From: Spirosoma sordidisoli
GTDB lineage: Bacteria > Bacteroidota > Bacteroidia > Cytophagales > Spirosomataceae
Length of the DNA stretch: 64,000 nucleotides
NCBI RefSeq assembly: GCF_004138325.1
Contig: NZ_SBLB01000003.1
Span: forward strand, 248,001-312,000
Direction of reading: 5' to 3'
The translations under genes were made by a program, and so were the position numbers. Under the pieces are notes generated by a model. That model saw nothing but the letters and a program-made list of their open reading frames with translations. It had not been told where the DNA came from and did no database searches. This document shows, piece after piece, positions 56,121 to 64,000 of this stretch. Each line of letters opens with the position of its first letter. Position 1 is the first letter of the stretch.

Positions 56121-57194
56121 ATGATACGCATTCATGACGCCTACCTCCGTTGGTTAGGCCCTGCGCTGTTATTTTTATTTGGCACTGTCTTTTTTAGGCT
56201 TTCTTTTTGGCTGGAAGCCTCTTCATCGTTGCTCCTCCACGCTACGCTGGTAGGTCTGGCAGCGGGTTACCTGTTCTGGCAGATCAGCCGTTGGGTCGTT
56301 TTACGGATGCAACAGGAGTTTCCAGGGCTGGAACAGACCCGGCAACGGCTGATTATGCTGCTGTTGATAGCTCCCATACTGGTTAACGCGGCCGTTTTTT
56401 TTCGGTTTGGTGTCCACCTGCTGCTGGGCTCCCGCACCACGCTCTGGCTCGGTCTGGTGGACTACACCACGTCGCTGGGGATCCAGCTCTTTTACCATGT
56501 CGTGTATTTCAGTATCTACGAAGGCCTGTATGTTGTTCGCCAATGGCGGGAAACCTGTATTGAGAAAGAAGACCTGATTAAATCCCAGTGGCAAAGCCGC
56601 TTCAACTCACTCAAAAGCCAGGTCAACCCCCATTTTCTGTTTAATTCTCTCAATACCCTGTCGGTATTGATTGACGAGTCACCCGCTCAGGCCAGCCGGT
56701 TTGTCGACGAATTATCTTCCATCTACCGGTATCTGCTACAGGCCAACGACCGAGAGCTGATTACCCTCGGCACCGAGCTAACGTTTATCGAGTCGTATAC
56801 GAACCTGCTCAGGACGCGCCATGGCACAGGCATCGACGTACGTATAGCCGTAGCCGATCCGTACCTGTCCAGTTCACTCCCCCCGCTCACCTTACAGCTA
56901 CTGGTCGAAAATGCCGTAAAGCATAACATCGTTCTGCCCGACCAGCCCCTGTTCATTGAGATCAGCACCACGGACGCGGGGCAGCTTCGGGTCCGGAACA
57001 ACCTGCAACGCAAAAACCGATGGGTCAGCAGCACGGGCATCGGCCTGACCAATATCGCGGCTAAATACCGGATGCTGACCCAGACCGATATTATCGTTCA
57101 GGATAGAGACGGCTATTTCACCGTCCTGCTTCCCCTCCTGAACGAGCCCGTTCAGGCTGCCGTTTACCAGGGAGATTCTGTCTATCCAGCTTAG
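56121..57194 (+). CDS. LytS-type sensor histidine kinase (HisKA-like PF06580 class)
   Basis: The 357-residue protein has about four membrane helices (residues about 12-30, 38-56, 78-98, 112-138), a short coiled linker, and the His-kinase motif of the LytS group with His171 in SQVNPHFLFNSLNTLSVL, then an ATPase domain with LTLQLLVENAVKHNI and STGIGLTNIAAKYRML. Such kinases normally signal to LytTR-type regulators; none is encoded next to it, so it is an orphan here. Its 3' end overlaps the convergent hisS gene by 4 bases. Confidence 0.9.
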   Translation: MIRIHDAYLRWLGPALLFLFGTVFFRLSFWLEASSSLLLHATLVGLAAGYLFWQISRWVVLRMQQEFPGLEQTRQRLIMLLLIAPILVNAAVFFRFGVHLLLGSRTTLWLGLVDYTTSLGIQLFYHVVYFSIYEGLYVVRQWRETCIEKEDLIKSQWQSRFNSLKSQVNPHFLFNSLNTLSVLIDESPAQASRFVDELSSIYRYLLQANDRELITLGTELTFIESYTNLLRTRHGTGIDVRIAVADPYLSSSLPPLTLQLLVENAVKHNIVLPDQPLFIEISTTDAGQLRVRNNLQRKNRWVSSTGIGLTNIAAKYRMLTQTDIIVQDRDGYFTVLLPLLNEPVQAAVYQGDSVYPA

Positions 57195-58567
57195 CTCCTG
57201 GTTACGAACGCAATCAGCTCATCGGCGGTCAGTTTCTCCTGGACGCCGGTCAGCATGTTTTTTACCGTAAGCTGCCCCGTCTGCACTTCTTCTGAGCCGA
57301 TCAGAACGACCAGCGGAATCCGCTTGGCGTTGGCGTAATCGAGCATCTTCTTAACCTTGGCCAGATCGGGGTACATCTCGGCCGACGTGTCGGCTTGCCG
57401 AAGTTGATTTAATAGCGGTAAGGCTACAGCGCGGCCATCGGCGTCGAACGGAACCAGCAGCACGGCCGTACCCTGCCCCGCATCGGCCGGGAACAGGCTA
57501 AGCTCTTCCATGACGTCGTAGATCCGATCGACGCCAAAGGAGATACCCACCCCCGACAGCCGTTCCGAGGTGCCGAATGCGCTGGTCAGGTTATCGTACC
57601 GTCCCCCTCCGCTGATGCTGCCAATCGAAACGCCCAGCGCTTTAACTTCAAAAATAGCCCCGGTATAGTAGGATAGGCCACGCGCCAGGGTGACGTCGAG
57701 TTCGGTTTTCGGCTGGTCGAGACCATACTGACTGACCAGTTGCAGCGTTTCCTGTAACTCGGCAATGCCCCGCTGCGCGGTTTCGGACGAGGCAAGCCAT
57801 TCTTTCAGCCTGGCCAGCACCGAGTCCGTGCTCCCCTCCACCGAAAAGATGGGCATGAGTGCAGTCAGGGACTCCTCCGAAAAGCCCCGTCCACGAAGTT
57901 CGTCCAGCACCTTATCCTGACCGATCTTATCCAGCTTGTCGATCGCGACGGCCAGCGCTCCCTCCTGCCCCGGCATACCGATCATCTCGGCAATACCAGT
58001 CAGAATTTTCCGGTTGTTGACTTTCAGGGCGAACTGCTCGATGCCGAGGTTACGCATCACTTCGTGCACCATCAGCACAATTTCGGCTTCGCACAGCAGC
58101 GAATCGGTACCGACCACATCGGCATCGCACTGGTAAAACTCCCGGTACCGGCCTTTCTGGGGGCGATCGGCGCGCCAAACCGGCTGCATTTGGTACCGCT
58201 TAAACGGGAGGGCCAGCGCGTGCCGGTTCATGACCACGTAACGGGCAAAGGGAACGGTCAGATCGTACCGCAGGCCTTTTTCGGCTATTCGGGGTAACAG
58301 GGCTTTTGAATGGAGGGGCGGCTGGTCGGCTCCGTCAGCGGTCAGGCCGGCCGCAAAATCGCCTGAGTTCAGAATCTTGAATAAGAGCTGGTCACCTTCA
58401 TCGCCGTATTTGCCGGTGAGCGTAGACAGGTTTTCCATGGCGGGCGTTTCGAGCGGCAGAAATCCAAACCGCTTGAAGGTTGCCCGGATTGTATCGAATA
58501 TAAACAGCCGTTTGCTCATCTGCTCCGGCCCAAAGTCACGTGTTCCTTTAACGAGGGATGGTTTCAT
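57191..58567 (-). CDS. hisS: histidine--tRNA ligase
   Basis: The 458-residue class II synthetase charges tRNA-His. Motifs: KGTRDFGPEQM at the N-terminus, motif 2 around FKRYQMQPVWRADRPQKGRY with EFYQCDADVVG, the histidine-A motif LARGLSYYTGAIFEVK, and motif 3 SGVGISFGVDRIYDVM, followed by an anticodon-binding domain. The ATG at 58567 (MKPSLVKGTRDF) is favoured over 58594. It overlaps the convergent kinase gene by 4 bases. Confidence 0.96.
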   Translation of the reverse strand: MKPSLVKGTRDFGPEQMSKRLFIFDTIRATFKRFGFLPLETPAMENLSTLTGKYGDEGDQLLFKILNSGDFAAGLTADGADQPPLHSKALLPRIAEKGLRYDLTVPFARYVVMNRHALALPFKRYQMQPVWRADRPQKGRYREFYQCDADVVGTDSLLCEAEIVLMVHEVMRNLGIEQFALKVNNRKILTGIAEMIGMPGQEGALAVAIDKLDKIGQDKVLDELRGRGFSEESLTALMPIFSVEGSTDSVLARLKEWLASSETAQRGIAELQETLQLVSQYGLDQPKTELDVTLARGLSYYTGAIFEVKALGVSIGSISGGGRYDNLTSAFGTSERLSGVGISFGVDRIYDVMEELSLFPADAGQGTAVLLVPFDADGRAVALPLLNQLRQADTSAEMYPDLAKVKKMLDYANAKRIPLVVLIGSEEVQTGQLTVKNMLTGVQEKLTADELIAFVTRS

Positions 58568-58811
58568 ACCGCAAAGGTACAACAGCCGTTCCAACCAGTC
58601 TATCCTGGTCGGCCATAACCATCACCCGCTCCGGTCATGTCTATACGCCCCCCCGGCGTATTTTCGGCCACCGGACCAGGCTGACAAAAGGTACATCTAT
58701 TGAATACCTGGAGGAGATGCGTGGAAACAAGCTGACCGATGGCGATATGGCATGATAAGCCATACCGGGTACTACTTGCCAAACAGGCCAATAAATACAG
58801 CCGAAACCTGT

Positions 58812-58839
58812 TTTGCTGTCGTAAAATTCCTTACTTTTG
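58812..58839 (+). promoter_or_regulatory. promoter of the 50-residue protein gene
   Basis: TTTG at 58812-58815 and TACTTTTG at 58832-58839, 16 bases apart, match the Bacteroidota -33/-7 promoter pattern. The -7 box is 44 bases before the ATG at 58884. Confidence 0.65.
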
Positions 58840-58883
58840 CGGTCTGAATTCAGGAACTGACTAAAAAATACAGGTATACCGTC

Positions 58884-59036
58884 ATGGCAATTACAGAACT
58901 GAAGCGCAAAGGCCGGAAGAACCGGGCTATTGCCAATAACAAAACCAACGCCATCAAACAACTGCTGCGTAAGCCAACGATCAAGAACGTTGACATCGAA
59001 GCCATCAAGGCATCGTTTGCTGAGAAGAAAGCCTAA
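58884..59036 (+). CDS. conserved small basic protein (50 residues)
   Basis: ATG at 58884, stop at 59034. The protein is strongly basic and helical: MAITELKRKGRKNRAIANNK, then IKQLLRKPTIKNVDIEAIKA. Very similar short proteins (MA.TELKRKGR.N.A.ANN) are widespread in Bacteroidota, though without known function. A good promoter lies upstream and a terminator downstream, which supports independent, probably strong expression. It may bind RNA or ribosomes given its charge, but that is a guess. Confidence 0.8.
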   Translation: MAITELKRKGRKNRAIANNKTNAIKQLLRKPTIKNVDIEAIKASFAEKKA

Positions 59037-59057
59037 GGTTCTTTTCGCAGTACGGAA

Positions 59058-59405
59058 TCAGACCTCATCCCGACCGGATGAGGTTTTTCGTTTTTTGCTC
59101 CCCCCCCGCTGATCCCGCTTCTTCAGTTCACGGCGCACAAACCGGCGATAGTCGAGCTGCACCCGAAAGCGGACCGCCTGCCCAAACAACGACAACCCAC
59201 CGTTGACCAGGATGAGTCCATAGGCGCCCCACAGAAACCACTGTCGGAAGGGCGCACCGGTATGTTTGGCATAACCGGCTTCGCTGACCACACACAGCCC
59301 GGCCCCGATCAACGCCAGACTAATAGGAGCCAGCAGTAACCATTTGGTTCGGGTGGTCATCCGGTTGACTAACCGACGACCCGGTGGTGGGGGGATTTTA
59401 GCCAT
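59058..59405 (-). CDS. small membrane protein with two helices
   Basis: The 115-residue protein has two membrane helices (about residues 22-42 and 55-75, e.g. WLLLAPISLALIGAGLCVVS) and a basic cytoplasmic tail (RRFVRRELKKRDQRGGSKKR). Proteins with this layout and a basic tail are conserved in Cytophagales but uncharacterised. It may begin at Met1 (59405) or at Met16 (59360). The terminator of the convergent 50-residue gene lies within its last codons. Confidence 0.75.
   Translation of the reverse strand: MAKIPPPPGRRLVNRMTTRTKWLLLAPISLALIGAGLCVVSEAGYAKHTGAPFRQWFLWGAYGLILVNGGLSLFGQAVRFRVQLDYRRFVRRELKKRDQRGGSKKRKTSSGRDEV
59062..59084 (+). terminator. terminator of the 50-residue protein gene
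   Basis: A 9-bp stem (59062-59070 with 59076-59084) and T-rich tail lie 26 bases after the stop at 59036. It overlaps the 3' end of the convergent membrane-protein gene. Confidence 0.8.
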
Positions 59406-59478
59406 GTATATACGTCTCTATCGGAGGGGTAAATCTACAACGGAGAGCCGTTTATTTTGTTAACATTGGCTTAACATC

Positions 59479-60507
59479 TTAGGAGGGGTAGTCGATCGAT
59501 GCGCCGGTCTCCCTGAATTCTCTGGGTTCCCGAAGTCGCTTCCAGCCTTCGCTCAGGAACCCGATGCCATAACCGGTCAACTGGACAAAAGCCGCCAGAA
59601 CACTCAAGGCGCCTACCTGGTTGCTTTTCTGCTGCCGGGTCCCGTCTATGAAAATAAGCAGGGAGAACAGTACCAGCACCCCAACCGCCAGCCCGAACAG
59701 GACCGGGCTGATCAGGGCCCATACTGGTATTGACGCCAGAAACAGGGTAAACAAAGCCGGAAACGTGTGAACCAGCTTCAGCTCGGCCGGGTAATAGCGG
59801 GAGATATTGATCCGGGCGCGGCCAAAAAATCGAAGTTGCCGAAAAAACTGTCCGAAACTCGTACGCCGTTTGTGATAAATAAATGCCTCAGGGATCAGAC
59901 CGGTCGTGAAGCCCGATTCAATGATCCGAATGGCGAATTCGATGTCCTCCCCCATCCGGCTCAGCCGATACCCCCCGGTCTTCTCCCAGACCTGCCGCGA
60001 CAGACCCATGTTGAAACTGCGGGGGTGAAAGGTGCCGCCCAGATTTTTTTTACTTCCCCGTATGCCTCCGGTGGTAAACGGGGAGGTCATCGAGTAACTG
60101 ATCGCCTTCTGGATCGGGGTGAAATCCGGGTGAGCCGCATCCGGACCACCATAGGCATCCAGTGAAGGCCGTCCCGGCTGGGTCTGGACGGCCTGTAAAC
60201 GCTCATTCACTACCGAGAAATAATGGGGAGGAATCAGCGCATCGGAATCGAATATAATGAAATAGTCTCCGGTAGCGCGCTCAAACCCGTAGTTTCGGGT
60301 AAAGCCCTGCCCGGAATTTGGTTTAGAGTAATACCGCACGTTCAGCCGGTCGGCAAAATCGGCTACCACCCCATCGGCTTTGGATACCGAACCGTCTTCA
60401 ATGACCAGCACCTCAAAGTGGGTATATGTCTGCTTCGTTAAGCTTTCGAGCAGCTCCCGCAACTCATCGGGGCGGTTGAAGATGGGGATGATAACGGAAA
60501 AATACAT
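59479..60507 (-). CDS. family 2 glycosyltransferase, membrane-anchored
   Basis: The 342-residue enzyme has a GT2 domain: FSVIIPIFNRPDELRELLES, then LVIEDGS, RNYGFERATGDYFIIFDSDA with the DxD-like FDSDA, and GEDIEFAIRIIESG. Two or three C-terminal membrane helices follow (about residues 243-310, e.g. FPALFTLFLASIPVWALIS). It transfers a sugar from a nucleotide sugar at the inner membrane; acceptor unknown. It lies alone between hemL and a small membrane protein gene. Confidence 0.9.
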   Translation of the reverse strand: MYFSVIIPIFNRPDELRELLESLTKQTYTHFEVLVIEDGSVSKADGVVADFADRLNVRYYSKPNSGQGFTRNYGFERATGDYFIIFDSDALIPPHYFSVVNERLQAVQTQPGRPSLDAYGGPDAAHPDFTPIQKAISYSMTSPFTTGGIRGSKKNLGGTFHPRSFNMGLSRQVWEKTGGYRLSRMGEDIEFAIRIIESGFTTGLIPEAFIYHKRRTSFGQFFRQLRFFGRARINISRYYPAELKLVHTFPALFTLFLASIPVWALISPVLFGLAVGVLVLFSLLIFIDGTRQQKSNQVGALSVLAAFVQLTGYGIGFLSEGWKRLREPREFRETGASIDYPS

Positions 60508-60567
60508 GTCGGTTCAGGCTGGTGCGCGGCTGAGTGACCCACCGGTTGGGGGCCACTCAGTCCCCCA

Positions 60568-61860
60568 TTAAGCGTTCGTCAGGGCGACGGTCAGACTTTC
60601 TTCGTTGGCCTGGATCACCTGATCGATCAGCTCGTCGGTCAGCGCCACCGACACAAACAGGCTTTCGAACTGCGATGGGGCCAGATAAACTCCCCGTTCG
60701 AGCATAGCGTGAAAATACCGGCCAAACAGCGGCAGGTCACACGTTTTGGCATCGGCGAAGTTAGACACCGACCGCTCAGTCATAAACAGGGTGAACATGG
60801 AGCCGATCTGGTTGATGGTAAACGGCAACCCGAGCTTGGCCAGGCTGTTGCTGAAACCGGTATGGAGTTTGGTACCGATCTCCTCCAGCCGCGAATAGAC
60901 CCCCGGGTTGTCGTTCAGATGACGCAGCATGGCCAACCCGGCCGACATGGCAATCGGGTTGCCGGATAGGGTACCGGCCTGGTAGACCGGTCCGGCGGGC
61001 GATACCATATCCATGATGTCCCGTCGGCCTCCGTAGGCGCCTACCGGCATCCCCCCCCCAATGATTTTACCCATCGTTGTCAGGTCAGGGGTTATACCAA
61101 ATCGCTCCTGGGCTCCGCCCCTGGCGAGCCGGAATCCCGTCATCACCTCATCGAAAATCAGCACGACCCCGTGCTTGTCGCAAAGCGAGCGGATACCTTC
61201 CAGAAACCCGGGTTCGGGCAGCACACAACCCATATTGCCGACCACGGGCTCCAGAATCAGGGCCGCTACCTGGTTGTGGTTATTCTCCAGCAGGACCTCA
61301 ACAGCGGCCAGATCATTATAAGGAGCGGTCAGCGTGTCGGCGGCTGTGGCTTTGGTCACCCCCGGCGAATCAGGCACGCCCATGGTCATGGCGCCACTGC
61401 CGGCAGCGATCAGAAACGAGTCGCCGTGGCCGTGGTAACAGCCTTCAAACTTGATGATCTTGTCGCGGCCGGTAAAACCACGCGCCACCCGAATGGCAGC
61501 CATGGTCGCTTCCGTTCCGGAGTTGACCATTCTTACTTTCTCGACCGACGGAACCATACTGATGATCAGTTCGGCCATTTCTACCTCTTTCCGGGTAGGT
61601 GCCCCAAACGAGAATGAGTGTTGTATGGCATCACGAACGGCCTGTTCGACGGGCTCAAACGCGTGGCCAAGTATCATAGGTCCCCAGGAGTTGATCAGCT
61701 CGATGTACGACCGACCGTCCTCATCATAGATGTAAGGGCCTTTAGCCGACTTAATGAAGAGGGGACTTCCGCCCACCGCCCGAAACGCGCGAACGGGCGA
61801 GTTTACCCCACCAGGTATCAATTCTTTAGCTTTCTCGAACAGTTGTTGACTCGTTGTCAT
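60568..61860 (-). CDS. hemL: glutamate-1-semialdehyde 2,1-aminomutase
   Basis: The 430-residue PLP enzyme makes 5-aminolevulinate from glutamate-1-semialdehyde, an early step for heme, siroheme and cobalamin. Blocks: ELIPGGVNSPVRAFRAVGG, MVNSGTEATMAAIRVARGFT, GCYHGHGDSFLIAAGSG, LIFDEVMTGFRLA, and the PLP lysine K265 in TTMGKIIGGGMPVGAYGG. Length is standard. It shows the organism uses the C5 route. Its 3' end is 61 bases from the glycosyltransferase start. Confidence 0.97.
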   Translation of the reverse strand: MTTSQQLFEKAKELIPGGVNSPVRAFRAVGGSPLFIKSAKGPYIYDEDGRSYIELINSWGPMILGHAFEPVEQAVRDAIQHSFSFGAPTRKEVEMAELIISMVPSVEKVRMVNSGTEATMAAIRVARGFTGRDKIIKFEGCYHGHGDSFLIAAGSGAMTMGVPDSPGVTKATAADTLTAPYNDLAAVEVLLENNHNQVAALILEPVVGNMGCVLPEPGFLEGIRSLCDKHGVVLIFDEVMTGFRLARGGAQERFGITPDLTTMGKIIGGGMPVGAYGGRRDIMDMVSPAGPVYQAGTLSGNPIAMSAGLAMLRHLNDNPGVYSRLEEIGTKLHTGFSNSLAKLGLPFTINQIGSMFTLFMTERSVSNFADAKTCDLPLFGRYFHAMLERGVYLAPSQFESLFVSVALTDELIDQVIQANEESLTVALTNA

Positions 61861-61926
61861 ATCACTAGCTAGGTAAACGCGGGTAGCCGGCCAGCCGCTC
61901 AGGCGTATCCTGAGCGGAGGCTGCTA

Positions 61927-63738
61927 CTAATTAATTTTCACGAACCGCCCGCCCTCGTACCGCACGATCGGAACGATCTGATTGTCATTGCTTCTGCTAT
62001 AATCGAAACCCGATAGCAGATAATCATCCGTATCCGAGCGCAGGGCAGACCGGTTCCGGATCTGCCCGCCATTGCGGGCTAGGTGACGCCCAAAAAATAA
62101 CATCATGTCATACCCCTGGCTGGCAAATACTGAGGGAATGGTATTCCGGCTGGCCAGATAGTCGGCGCCGAAATTGGTCACGATGTCGCGGCTGGTATCG
62201 ATAAAATCTGGATACAGCAGGTACAGGCTCCGGCGGGTAAAGGTAGAGAGGGTGTTGCGGTAATAATCGAATGCTGCAGATGTGGCAATTAGAGAGCCGG
62301 ATACCCGTCGGCGGGATAGCGCATCAAGCAGCTTCGGCCCATCTTCATCGTTGCTGCTGGCCAAAAACACGTGATTCAGCGATACAGTCGGCAGACTGGC
62401 AGGTGTGCTGACCGAGCTGGACGAGGGGCGGGCCGACACCGACGCATTGGCCGACAGCATCAGGCTGGCCATTGTCTGCGCCGAACCAGCTACCCGTTGA
62501 AAATCGACCACCTGATAGTTCTGCCGTTTCAGTTCATCCCGGTACGAAGCTGCCAGCAACGAATCTTTTCGGGCAGAACCGAAATAGATGGCCACCCGGC
62601 GGGTCCCCGTTTCAGTAGCCGGCCGGCCGGGCTGACGGATGAAGTCGGCCACCTGCTGGGCCTGGCGCGCCAGCGACGGCTGCACTAGAAATGACATAGG
62701 CTGGTTGGCAATCAACTCACTACTGGTCGCAATGGGATTGAGCAGTACGATGTTGTTCTGATTGGCGTAAGCTGATGCAATCCGGTTCGGTTCGGCATAG
62801 AGAGGGCCAACGATCAGATCCGTTTGGGAGAAGGCCGGACTGTTCACCAGTTCTAGCGTTTTGTTGGCGTCGTTCTCAATATCGTAGGCAAAGAGATTAA
62901 CCGTTATGCCTTCTTCCTGCAGTTTCTCCTTCGCCAGCTTGATGCCATTGTACAGATCGAAAACGTACTGATTGGAGCGTAGTCGCTTGCCCGCATCGAA
63001 CTCATCGAGTCGGAAAGGCAGCATTACGGCTACGTTATAATAGCCTTTGGGCCGCGTCGGACGGGTCGTGGCGGGGGGCGTAGCCGACGAGGCTGGTCGG
63101 TTGGCAACAGGCGCTGCGGGCTGGGCGGACGTGGTTGCCGGTAGACCAAAGCGGTTTGTCAGCCGGTCCGACAACTCCAGATCGTCTTTATCGGTAGAGG
63201 TTCGCTGGATCAGGTCAATCAGGTTTAGGGCAATGGCCCTGTTTTCCGGAAACTCCCGATGCATCTGCTTTAATCGGTTCAGGTCGGTTATCCGACTCAG
63301 AAAATACTGTTCCAGTTTACTGGCATCGGCCCGCAGACCGGGATCACCAATCCGCTGCAGGTTGGTCAGCCCTTCTTCATACTGACCAGTTTCCATAGCG
63401 ATAGCGGCCAGCAGATACTGGGCGTCATCGATCTTGCGCCAATCAGGAAAGCGGCTCGTGAGTTGCTTCAGCATCAGCCGGCTTTGGCTGAAGTCGCGCT
63501 GTCGAAACGCGGCTATCGACCAGTAGTAATGAGCATAGGGCGCCAGGGGGCCTCCCCGCTGTATGATCGCGCTCAGCTCCGATTTAGCCTGGTTGTACTC
63601 GCTCCGCTGTAGTTGGCTAACGGCCGCTTTGTAGCGCTTCTGCAAGTCGGCAGGCACCTGCGCCATGGCCGTCCAGCCGGGAAGCAGCCCGATCAGGCCA
63701 ATCAGCCCTAGTATAAGCCAACGGAGTTTTGGGTTCAT
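61927..63738 (-). CDS. TPR plus periplasmic-binding-fold protein (LpoA-like architecture)
   Basis: The 603-residue secreted protein has a signal peptide (MNPKLRWLILGLIGLIGLLP, cleavage near AMAQ), an N-terminal helical TPR part (about 25-180, e.g. YKAAVSQLQRSEYNQAKSEL), a Pro/Ala/Thr-rich linker (about 195-225), and a C-terminal periplasmic-binding-type domain (YYNVAVMLPFRLDEFDAGKR, DLIVGPLYAEPNRIASAYAN, SQGYDMMLFFGRHLARNGG). No ABC permease is nearby. The layout resembles E. coli LpoA, where TPR and binding-fold domains activate a cell-wall synthase. A role in envelope assembly is plausible but inferred. The ATG at 63738 precedes the signal peptide directly. Confidence 0.8.
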   Translation of the reverse strand: MNPKLRWLILGLIGLIGLLPGWTAMAQVPADLQKRYKAAVSQLQRSEYNQAKSELSAIIQRGGPLAPYAHYYWSIAAFRQRDFSQSRLMLKQLTSRFPDWRKIDDAQYLLAAIAMETGQYEEGLTNLQRIGDPGLRADASKLEQYFLSRITDLNRLKQMHREFPENRAIALNLIDLIQRTSTDKDDLELSDRLTNRFGLPATTSAQPAAPVANRPASSATPPATTRPTRPKGYYNVAVMLPFRLDEFDAGKRLRSNQYVFDLYNGIKLAKEKLQEEGITVNLFAYDIENDANKTLELVNSPAFSQTDLIVGPLYAEPNRIASAYANQNNIVLLNPIATSSELIANQPMSFLVQPSLARQAQQVADFIRQPGRPATETGTRRVAIYFGSARKDSLLAASYRDELKRQNYQVVDFQRVAGSAQTMASLMLSANASVSARPSSSSVSTPASLPTVSLNHVFLASSNDEDGPKLLDALSRRRVSGSLIATSAAFDYYRNTLSTFTRRSLYLLYPDFIDTSRDIVTNFGADYLASRNTIPSVFASQGYDMMLFFGRHLARNGGQIRNRSALRSDTDDYLLSGFDYSRSNDNQIVPIVRYEGGRFVKIN

Positions 63739-63822
63739 AGTCGTGGCAGCTATCAACGGAATACGGTCGAATGAAGGGGCTTACGCCAAAATCATCCGAC
63801 CGTATTCTGCCGATCTCGACGT

Positions 63823-64000
63823 TTACTTTTTCTGTTTTGCTTTGCGCTGAGCCTCTTCAGCCTGTTTCCGGGCCTCTTCGGCAGCGGCCAGCTGTTTCTG
63901 AAGCAGCGCCTGGAAACCGCCCGGTTTCTTGCCCTGCCCAGCGGCATTCTTCTTCCGGTTGTCGTCCAGCACCGCCTTGATTTTCGTTTCGTCAACAAAC
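63823..64000 (-). CDS. yidC: probable YidC membrane insertase, C-terminal end only
   Basis: The leftward frame enters from the right edge and ends with a TAA at 63823-63825. The visible 58 residues read FVDETKIKAVLDDNRKKNAA, then a KKPGGFQALLQKQLAAAEEA block and a Lys/Gln-rich end. This matches the basic C-terminal tail seen in YidC of Cytophagales, which binds the ribosome. None of the membrane domain is in the window, so the name is provisional. Confidence 0.55.
   Translation of the reverse strand, partial: FVDETKIKAVLDDNRKKNAAGQGKKPGGFQALLQKQLAAAEEARKQAEEAQRKAKQKK

Overview
The window looks like a chromosomal segment of a member of the Bacteroidota, order Cytophagales, most likely family Spirosomataceae (Spirosoma/Fibrella-like). 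The reasons are: a TonB receptor with an N-terminal carboxypeptidase-regulatory domain; a Bacteroidota-type 'putative porin'; a GMC dehydrogenase paired with a gluconate-dehydrogenase small subunit; TAnnTTTG-type -7 promoter boxes; menaquinone made through MenD/MenC; and a tmRNA with a GE..NYA.AA tag. Most of the window is GC-rich (well above 50% by eye). The stretch from about 9.2 to 16.2 kb is clearly poorer in G+C, and 9.2-11.7 kb is very AT-rich.

Layout, left to right. 1-3.1 kb: end of a DUF4142 lipoprotein, then a GMC dehydrogenase and its Tat-exported partner. 3.1-6.2 kb: leftward cobalamin assembly cluster (cobT, cobS, cobC and a DUF6580 membrane protein). 6.3-8.6 kb: a DUF421 protein, a secreted alpha/beta hydrolase and an unknown protein. 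8.77-9.14 kb: ssrA (tmRNA) and its terminator. 9.2-16.2 kb: accessory region immediately downstream of ssrA, with an 806-residue AT-rich orphan protein carrying a HEPN-like RNRTQH motif, a 5'-truncated RimK-like ATP-grasp gene followed by a 59-residue ORF, and several unknown secreted or small proteins. 16.3-19.1 kb: MFS transporter, a nested palindromic element and a beta-carbonic anhydrase. 19.8-21.6 kb: a CheY-like regulator and a Gfo/Idh/MocA oxidoreductase. 21.7-31.9 kb: a rightward metal-resistance locus (TonB receptor, OmpR-type regulator, sensor kinase, CzcC/CzcB/CzcA-type efflux pump). 32-43 kb: housekeeping genes (hemF, menC, lpxK, a porin, menD, a TonB-like protein, folC, trmB). 43-46.5 kb: gap, a roughly 1-kb AT-rich gap with inverted repeats, dapD, a 34-bp perfect palindrome and an XRE regulator. 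46.7 kb: a candidate dif site. 46.8-64 kb: TPR proteins, gyrA, a siroheme nitrite/sulfite reductase with its SUMT, an orphan LytS-type kinase, hisS, small proteins, a glycosyltransferase, hemL, a TPR plus periplasmic-binding-fold protein, and the C-terminus of a probable YidC.

How the genes fit together. Tetrapyrrole functions recur: hemL and hemF for heme, SUMT beside the siroheme enzyme it serves, and cobT/S/C for cobalamin. MenC and MenD are two steps of menaquinone synthesis. The metal locus is a self-contained sensing and tripartite efflux unit. Many core genes left of 46.7 kb (ssrA, lpxK, folC, trmB, dapD) point right, and most core genes to its right (gyrA, hisS, hemL, yidC) point left. 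There are exceptions on both sides (the cob cluster, menC, menD and gap on the left; the reductase, SUMT and kinase on the right). The convergent tendency fits a replication terminus at the dif-like sequence.

The most likely undescribed element is the AT-rich 806-residue protein sitting alone behind ssrA, a classic island integration hotspot. It is a candidate single-gene defence effector. This is an inference from composition, position and one short motif.
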